A stretch of 64,000 nucleotides of DNA from Patella vulgata (Eukaryota > Mollusca > Gastropoda > Patellidae): positions 10,016,613 to 10,080,612 of the forward strand of contig NC_065881.2 of NCBI RefSeq assembly GCF_932274485.2, in the 5' to 3' direction. Position 1 is the first letter of the stretch. Each line of letters opens with the position of its first letter. Positions 57,911 through 64,000 of the stretch are shown here, piece by piece. A program made the translations under genes and the position numbers. The notes below the pieces were generated by a model that saw only the letters and a program-made list of their open reading frames with translations, did not search any database and was not told where the DNA came from.

Positions 57911-58239
57911 CTTGTCACATTACAATAAAATCTAGCAATCGGAAATCTTCAGTTATTTCCGCGGTTAACCACTTCCGTAATAATTGTAAAGACACGGGAC
58001 TTGAATGATTATAGTAAAACTGCTCTTTTAGAATAATTAATTTCCAAAACTACAAAATTACATTTGCTAGCTTATACAGGATTATATAAAATAATAAACA
58101 AATATTTATTGTTTTGTAAAGATACCAAAACAACGACAAAAGAAAAAGTAGGTCAATGACCGAATTACTTATGCAACTAACGCTCCCTAAAAGCATGTGA
58201 CATCCACACGTGACCTCGCATTATCGTCAGTCCAGCAAC
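57911..58239. promoter_or_regulatory. Divergent promoter of SNX30 and PLA2G15 with CLEAR-type E-box
   Basis: Only 329 bp separate the two start codons, so 5' ends of both genes must lie here. CACGTGAC at 58207-58214 (25 bp before the PLA2G15 ATG) and CATGTGAC at 58194-58201 match or nearly match the core of the TFEB/MITF CLEAR motif GTCACGTGAC. Two ETS-like TTCCG motifs lie near the SNX30 side (57956-57976, with CCGCGG between). No TATA box is obvious in the expected place. Confidence 0.65.
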
Positions 58240-58324
58240 ATGAATGGAAGGGATCAGAGTTGTGTGATTTTCATATTATTTTTTGCATTTCAGTCAACAA
58301 GATCATTGAATCCAGTTATATTAG
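58240..58324 (+). CDS. PLA2G15: PLA2G15 exon 1 (signal peptide)
   Basis: ATG at 58240; 28 codons and one base, donor GTATGA. Hydrophobic core CVIFILFFAF followed by a likely cleavage region STRS and NPVIL. The last G joins TT of exon 2 to make the Val of VPGDGG, which confirms the splice. Confidence 0.92.
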
Positions 58325-61300
58325 GTATGAAAATATTAAGTTTGTTGTAAGTTTTTGTGAATTGTAATCCCACCATTTCACTAATGAGTCTCTACTGCCG
58401 ACCTCTTTAGTCACTTGTGGTGGCCAGTTACTAGGAATGACTACAGACTAGGCCTACCAATCAATCGTTTGTTGACGAGTGTCAATGAGTTGTGTGACCA
58501 CTATGACCTGAACCAAATTTGTTTGTTTTCATTCTACAGATTGGCTTTGATATGCTAACGTAATTACATGTAGCTACCAAATTTTCATTTATTTGCTATA
58601 TAGATGTTATCCTAAAAAGTAGAATTCAATAAAGATTTAAAATATACTATTCAAAAAAAGTAGGGGATATTTGATTTTGGGGGCATAATACTAAAATATG
58701 CAAATGACTACGAAAAAAGTCACTATAGAACCTAACAGAAGAAACATTTCCAGTTACATGTGACGCCCAAACGCACCAATAGCTACCGCATGGAATGCAG
58801 GTGATGCTTGGGATCATCATGGGGGTCCAACCCAAGATTTGCACGACTCTGACTTTGAATGTTACAGTCATTGTGGCATTGAATTCCAGGGTGGAAACAT
58901 CAGTTTAATTGTTTTAGTGACCAGAAAACAAATTTTGATATGCGTCGGCTTACCCAAAATGAAAGGTTACGTGCCCTTGGCATGCTACAGATCGGCACAA
59001 CACAGGCGGTTGTGGCGCGGACGATGAATGTTTCTCAGTCTGTCATAAGCAGGCTATGGTCCAGATACCGTGATACACAATCTGTACAGGACAGACCACG
59101 CTCAGGTCGACCAAGGGCGACAACTCAAGCCAGGATCGATTTATCCGTACCTTGGCCTTGAGAAATCGTGTCATCACAGCAAATCAGATCAGCGCTCGTC
59201 TTCAAACAGACACTGGTGTGAGAGTGAGTGGCCAGACGATTCGGAATCGACTGCATAGGGGTCACCTTCGCGCCCGACGTCCTCGCGTGATCCCTTGTTT
59301 GAGAGATCATCACATTCAGGAAAGACGTCGTTGGTGTAGGGATCGTCAACACTGGGATAATCGACGCTGGAGCAATGTGATGTTTTCAGATGAGTCAAGG
59401 TTCACTGTTGATTTTTTGGACAGACGTAGGAGGGTGTGGCGTCGTCGAAACGAGCGCTTCCAAGACGTTAACGTCATCAGACATGATCGATTTGGGGGTG
59501 GTTCTGTTATGGTGTGGGGAGGCATCACTGTTGCTGGAAGAACGGCTTTACATGTTGTTGCAGGGTGTGTTACAGGCCAGTACTACCGGGACAACATCTT
59601 GGCAGTCCATGTTGTGCCGTTCGCACGACGTCATGGCCGCCGTTTCATATTCCAGGATGACAACGCAAGATGTCACAGGGCCAGGATCGTTACAGGTTAC
59701 CTCCAACAACAGAACATCACCACATTACCTTGGCCAGCACTGAGTCCCGACCTCTCCCCTATCGAGCATGTCTGGGACATGCTTGGACAGAGGTTACGTC
59801 AACGTCAACAACGTCCTGCCAATGTCCAAGAACTTGCTGCTGCGTTGCAACAGGAATGGGACAATCTGGACCAAAATGACCTTAGACGTCTCATTAGGAG
59901 TATGCCACGTCGGATCAATGCTTGTTTGGCAAACAGAGGAGGATTTACCCGTTACTGACTTGGTTGTGATGATGTGGTAATTTTGCTGTTTGACCCCGGG
60001 TATCATTTTACCCTTATAATGGTCAGTCTGTGCCTTACTTAGTCTAACGATCATTTGGAATAAATCGATGAATGTGAACTTCATTTCATTTTGTCATTTG
60101 TTTCTTCGTCAGTTTCATTAGGTGACTTTAATAACACTTAAAAATCAAATATCCCCTACTTTTTTTGAATAGTATATAAAGGATAATTTAAAATTAAGGT
60201 AACGTCATTATGAATAACATAAAATATCTGTGAAGAATAAAGTTTAAAAAAATAAACCTTCTGGTAGTGGTATATGATATTGTATATAGTATGGTAAGCT
60301 CATATATAATAGGTTGGGAGGCCGATTGGTCTAAAACATGCACTTTAGATCATAAGGTCTGTCATTGAGTCAAATGGCATGGTTTTGATTCCAGCTTTTA
60401 CATCACAAGAAATAGGATTGCCTATCCAACCTTGTGCATGTCATGTTCTCCAGTTTTCTCTCACTGCTATGAAGACTCATGCAAGCTAGCGATTTATTTG
60501 AATAAAATTGAACCACGGGTTGATCCCGATATGACCCAGTTTTCTGTCTCCTGTTACGTATAGAAGATTTAGCCAAAGTCTACAAATTCAAACTAAGGGT
60601 TCAGACTGATACATTATGCAAGAGCTAAACCTGCCTATTGCAGGTCTTTCTTTAGACCTGAAATGTTATCTAAATTATTAATTAGACATTTATTAACTTA
60701 TTCAGACCATAATCAACTCTCGATGTCATCGCTAGCCTGCAATATTTACTGGATTAGGATCCGATCTGCTGCTCAAAGCTCATTGATGATTAAATCAAAA
60801 TGGATAATCGACTTTAGAGTGGATCAATTTGATTGAAATGTTCAGCAAATTCCCATTACATTATCGAGTTTTTAACTGTTATAGTGAGAACTACCAGCTC
60901 TTTAGATAATCTCCCATAATGTATCTTTAAACTATTTATTTATTCCAGTTCCTGGAGATGGAGGGAGTCAGATCGAAGCTAAGTTAGATAAACCAAAAGT
61001 AGTTCATTATGTCTGTGATAAAACAGCTGAATATTACAGTCTGTGGTTAAACCTAGAGCAGCTGGTACCATTATTAATTGACTGCTTTGTGGATAATATG
61101 AGGTATATTAGTTGATTAGAAGGAAGCCACAGTGGCTCAGTGAGTAAGACATTGACTCGCTATCCTGGAGGTCCCGTGTTCGGTCCTTGTGTTGGTCATA
61201 ATATAAGTTCATCATGATTTTCCAGTTGGTTCCCCTCACAACTGTCAGTGGTGCAGGACGAAGTGTCTAGCAAGGGACAACGCATAGTCGTTTAGATGGG

Positions 61301-63547
61301 ACAAAAAACCAAGGTCCTGTGTAAACATTGGGTAAAAAAAAACCTTGGCAGTTGGGGCAGAAAAAAATAAGCATTAAACCCCATTTCATCTACATAGTAC
61401 TACGGGAAGTATTTGGATGATGGGGTTTTCCTATTGCATGTTGAATTAAGGAAGTTGACACTGTACATCTGTTTTCTTATGTATTAAGTCATCCAGGAAG
61501 TTGGGTAATCCCAATGACGCATCTCATCCATATTGTAACCCTTTCACTTTATATGCTTTTAAAGGTGCATTATGTAAACAGTAAATCTGGCTGTTAGTAC
61601 AGGTTTTTATTTTGACTTTAAACATGGGTTCCCAGAAAAGTATTTATCGGGTGGTTATTTCCAATAAAAGTATGGCAATTTTGGTATATATGGAAAGTAG
61701 AGATATCAAATCTTACGAGAAAAATACTAGATTCCCCGAAAAACACTCATGGAGCGTATACAGGACAAAAATGTAAGGGTTCCCCTAATCAACAGCCCGA
61801 CGATTAAGAACTTCTGCACGCTTGATGTACGAGTTGATAAACTTTATGAAGAGTTAAACGCACAATACTTTCTGAGATAAAAATTACGGAAAAAAGACGC
61901 AGGTAGTGGATAATCCGAGAATTTAATTAGGATTCGATACTTGTAATAAATAGTAAGCGATTAAAGACAACATCGTCTTATGTATGCAATGAATTCTCCT
62001 CTGACTCCCAAGACGTGACGTAAACATGACCTGGTTTGATCGAATTTTAATAGCAGGGCATTCTTTCGCAATTACAATGTTTGAGAAGGATTGGAAGCAT
62101 AACTATGACAAATTAATTAGTTTGAATATGTTTTTGATCCATATATACCATTAAATCACCGAGTTTGTACGCAGGAACCCATCTTTAAATGTTATATAAA
62201 CTATTATTTAGATATTTATTCACATGACAAGCCTATAATCAACTTGCTAGAACATTAGATGGCGCAGATGTAAACAAATTAAGATATACAATCATCATTT
62301 CATGAATGTTTTTATTTAAAAATGGAGTAATGAGGCTTGATTAACAAGTAATGTTGCCACGATAATAAATAATCTATTTCAAAACTCCAAACATTGATAA
62401 TATTGCTCAGAATAAAGTAATTTGAATGAAATTTTGAATATATTAACTTTAAATTATCTATTTTGGAACTATTTTAGGTAAGACAACCAGATCTTTATCA
62501 AAATCTTACATAATGCATCTTTTATTTGTACAAAAACCTCTTCTTATTTTTAGTAATTAATGAAATTATAAGATTGACAAAATTATGGGAGACTTGGTTC
62601 AGATGTGATGCCAAATTTTGAAAGTGCAAGTAGGAGACTGTTACATTTTATTGTATTTACACTGTATCATCAAATATATTTTCTCATGTTTTTGAAAATG
62701 AAACCAAAAGCGGCTAGTACCAAGAGAAAATTAGAACCCAATTTTTTGTACTTTTCTATCAGATTGGTTTATAATGCAACATCACGTACTACAAGTAATT
62801 CTCCCGGTGTATTTACCCGAATGCCAGGTTTTGGCGATACTCAATCAGTAGAGTGGTTGGATCCAGATCTATTTTCACATATAACCCGCAGTAAGTCGTA
62901 AATAAATGATGTACTATTATTATATTATCTAGGCCATGATTTTGATCTCTTTGAATGCAATTTAGATGAACCTAAAAGGCACATCATTTTGGAGTGATAT
63001 AAAGTTGTTGTTTTTTTTGTTTTTTGGGGGGTTTTTTTGGAACAACTTAACCCTTTAGCCTCAAACCACCCAAGTAAGGGAACATTAGACTGCCCCCGCC
63101 ACATGCACCTGCAGAAACTAATGAACGGCGGTCCAATAATGCGGAAACCTTGTCACATCTTGGGCCGTCTATGTAACAAATGTCCTATTTAGAACAGTAG
63201 GATGTTAAACTCCATTTGTAATTTTCTTGAAAGAACCGGAGTAGTCCTTATTTACTTGTACTTCATATTAAAGGGTTAATCAACTGCTTATTAATTTAAT
63301 TCATGTACATGTATTTTGGCATACTTTACATCTAAATTCTGCTCAAAGAGATCAAAACTGGTTGAATTGACCTGCTCCTTGTGGCTCAGCTGTATTTATT
63401 AAACCTGCTTTTCAATCTATCCTAGGCTAGTTTATAACAAGACAACTCGTAAGACAAGTAACTCACCAGGAGTTTACACTAGAATTCCTGATTTTGGCCA
63501 TTCAAAATCCGTGGAATGGCTCGATCCAGGCAATACCTATTCTTCTA
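58240..63547 (+). CDS. PLA2G15: PLA2G15 lysosomal phospholipase A2, 5' part of gene
   Basis: Exons 58240-58324, 60949-61102 and two alternative third exons, 62763-62890 and 63426-63547. The joined start gives a signal peptide (MNGRDQSCVIFILFFAFQST), then LNPVILVPGDGGSQIEAKLD, KPKVVHYVC and LWLNLEQLVPLLIDCFVDNM. It continues as RLVYNxT and a PGFG or PDFG motif with SVEWLDP. This follows human PLA2G15 (LPLA2), an alpha/beta-hydrolase of the LCAT family that cleaves and transacylates phospholipids in lysosomes. The VPG block is the oxyanion-side N-terminal strand. The catalytic Ser, Asp and His lie in exons beyond the window. The gene shares a divergent promoter with SNX30. Intron 1 holds a Tc1 transposon, a SINE-A and a MITE; intron 2 holds a SINE-B and a nested MITE. 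Confidence 0.93.
58647..60172 (+). mobile_element. Tc1/mariner-type transposon in PLA2G15 intron 1, young
   Basis: 1,526 bp with perfect 32-bp terminal inverted repeats beginning CTATTCAAAAAAAGTAGGGG, flanked by the TA target duplication (58645-58646, 60173-60174). Same sense as the host gene. Perfect terminal repeats and a nearly open transposase point to recent insertion. Confidence 0.95.
58940..59958 (+). pseudogene. Tc1 transposase, broken by one frameshift
   Basis: The N-terminal part (58940 to about 59130) begins MRRLTQNERLRALGMLQIGT and carries the paired-like helix-turn-helix DNA-binding region, ending SVQDRPRSGRPRATTQA. The frame then shifts, consistent with one lost C near 59130. 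The second part runs to TGA at 59958: FSDESRF (first Asp), IFQDDNARCHRA (second Asp), SPDLSPIEHVWD (Glu), with 34 residues between the second Asp and the Glu, giving a DD34E triad. Joined length is about 339 residues, normal for Tc1. All catalytic residues are present, but as it stands it cannot make full transposase. Confidence 0.93.
60312..60546 (+). mobile_element. Old SINE-A in PLA2G15 intron 1
   Basis: TTGGGAGGCCGATTGGTCTA head, GTCATTGAGTCAAATGGC, TTGAACCACGGGTTGATCCC. Diverged from the family over most of its length. Ends without tail. Confidence 0.78.
60606..60930 (+). repeat. MITE family D ending 18 bp before PLA2G15 exon 2
   Basis: ATACATTATGCAAGAGC to CCCATAATGTATCTTTAA. Only 18 bp separate its end from the exon 2 boundary at 60949, so the branch point of this intron may lie in MITE sequence. 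Confidence 0.83.
60949..61102 (+). CDS. PLA2G15: PLA2G15 exon 2
   Basis: Acceptor TTTATTCCAG, donor AG-GTATAT. 154 nt encoding (V)PGDGGSQIEAKLDKPKVVHY, then LWLNLEQLVPLLIDC and NM with a split Arg codon (AG). Matches human LPLA2 closely, including KLDKP-VVHY and WLNLE. Confidence 0.95.
61121..61391 (+). mobile_element. SINE-B in PLA2G15 intron 2, older subtype
   Basis: Head GCCACAGTGGCTCAGTGAGT with TGTTCGGTCC. Body includes GGGACAACGCATAGTCGTT. A deletion before the GCATTAAACCCCATTTC tail. Begins 18 bp after the exon 2 donor. Confidence 0.88.
61558..62522 (+). repeat. MITE family D split by a second DNA element
   Basis: Left end TTTAAAGGTGCATTATGTAA, resumes at ATGTTATATAAACTATT after 62190, and ends ACATAATGCATCTTTTA. 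Confidence 0.75.
61624..62182. mobile_element. Non-autonomous DNA element, 559 bp, 8-bp TSD-like flanks, inside MITE D
   Basis: Ends ATGGGTTCC and GGAACCCAT are inverted. Flanks CTTTAAAC (61616-61623) and CTTTAAAT (62183-62190) differ at one base. No coding capacity. An 8-bp duplication would fit a hAT-like origin. Confidence 0.6.
62763..62890 (+). CDS. PLA2G15: PLA2G15 exon 3a (alternative)
   Basis: Acceptor TTTTCTATCAG, donor GTAAGT. 128 nt encoding RLVYNATSRTTSNSPGVFTR, MPGFGDTQSVEWLDP, then DLFSHITR. Keeps the N-glycosylation sequon NAT at the position of human NKT. Enters with two bases owed and leaves with one base, exactly as exon 3b. Confidence 0.92.
63426..63547 (+). CDS. PLA2G15: PLA2G15 exon 3b (alternative, duplicated)
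   Basis: Acceptor CAATCTATCCTAG, donor GTAAGT. 122 nt encoding RLVYNKTTRKTSNSPGVYTR, IPDFGHSKSVEWLDP, then GNTYSS. About two thirds identical to exon 3a, with the same entry and exit phases. The sequon is NKT, as in human. Joining 3a to 3b would shift the frame, so one or the other should be used. Confidence 0.9.
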
Positions 63548-64000
63548 GTAAGTGCTAACAAGTACTGGTAGTCTTGAGACTGGTCTTGTCTTGCTAATTA
63601 TGGTTTTTGAATGGAGGAATGTTTTGGGTTTTTTTAAAGCCACCTGTTGACTGTTACCATGACAATAATTATGTTTATGTTTCTGACACTAAAACCACAC
63701 CATTTTGATTTTTTGTTCTTCAGGAACACCTGTACAAATTGTCCTTGTTATTTTTATGAGAAAAAGACTAATTTATAAACCAAAAGTACATGGTTGTGCT
63801 GATCAAAATATTTTAGTTTCTAATTGTTTTGTTTTTGAAAATTTAAACAAAACATATTTCATGTTATTCAAGTGGCTGTCTATTTATTAAGATCATGAGG
63901 AAAAGAAAATTAAATTGCTGTGACCTAAACTCTCTTGTTATATTCGACAAATTTTAAGATTAACATATGTATTAAAATTTACAAATTGATGACCTACATT
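63548..64000. other. PLA2G15 intron 3, open at window end
   Basis: No match to the next expected segment of the enzyme. The open frame at 63705-63890 follows an acceptor-like CTTCAG but does not resemble the family, so I do not call it an exon. Confidence 0.5.

Noticed and set aside
59390-59743. Extra open frames overlapping the Tc1 transposase
   Set aside because: Shadow frames on both strands of the GC-rich transposase gene.
63705-63890. Possible PLA2G15 exon 4
   Set aside because: An acceptor-like CTTCAG precedes it, but the peptide does not resemble the expected YFHTMV...GWGY region of the enzyme.
1-64000. Retroviral, LTR or Polinton-type elements
   Set aside because: No capsid, integrase, reverse transcriptase or envelope-like frames and no long terminal direct repeats were recognised in this window.

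Overview
This is a 64-kb piece of an AT-rich invertebrate genome, most likely a mollusc or another lophotrochozoan. The host genes are intron-containing animal genes (a Tbx20 T-box gene, a sorting nexin, a lysosomal phospholipase A2). The space between and inside them is packed with tRNA-derived SINEs carrying a Nin-type central domain, small DNA transposons and short tandem repeats. There is no sign of bacterial, viral or organellar DNA. The species assignment is inference from gene type and repeat style. Layout: 1-19.4 kb has no recognisable coding exon and is repeats plus unassigned sequence; it may be the upstream intron of Tbx20. 19.5-28.5 kb (+) holds the last five coding exons of Tbx20, with the T-box spread over the first four and stop and poly(A) signals near 28.5 kb. 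28.6-56.4 kb is a long repeat-rich stretch with only weak coding candidates near 41-42 kb. It includes a displaced, stop-free piece of a second Tbx20-like exon inserted inside a SINE at 31.3-31.6 kb. 56.5-57.9 kb (-) is an intronless SNX7/SNX30-type sorting nexin. Head to head with it, 330 bp away, PLA2G15 starts on the + strand at 58.24 kb and runs off the window; exons 1, 2 and two alternative versions of exon 3 are visible. A young Tc1 transposon (58.65-60.17 kb) sits in PLA2G15 intron 1. Repeats fall into families named here A to K plus M for cross-reference. SINE-A has a tRNA-like head with TGGCCGAATGG, a conserved middle and a (CT)n end. SINE-B has a tRNA-like head with TGGCTCAGTGAG and an (ATTTC)n end. 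SINE-C has an (AAC)n end. All three share the 3' core GGACGTTAAAC, which suggests one LINE type moved them. D and E are MITEs with TTAA-flanked ends. F, G, H and I are other inverted-repeat MITEs. J is a dispersed repeat of unsure class. K is a dispersed repeat with a conserved 36-codon ORF. M is a dispersed pair, one copy of which received a SINE. Many insertions are nested, so relative ages can be read. How the genes relate: Tbx20 is a developmental transcription factor with no evident link to the other two. The sorting nexin (endosome and autophagy traffic) and PLA2G15 (lysosomal lipid breakdown) share a compact divergent promoter containing a CACGTGAC E-box of the CLEAR type, so common control as an endolysosomal pair is plausible. 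The most notable observations are the duplicated, phase-matched PLA2G15 exon 3 (likely mutually exclusive splicing) and the ghost Tbx20-paralog exon inside a SINE.
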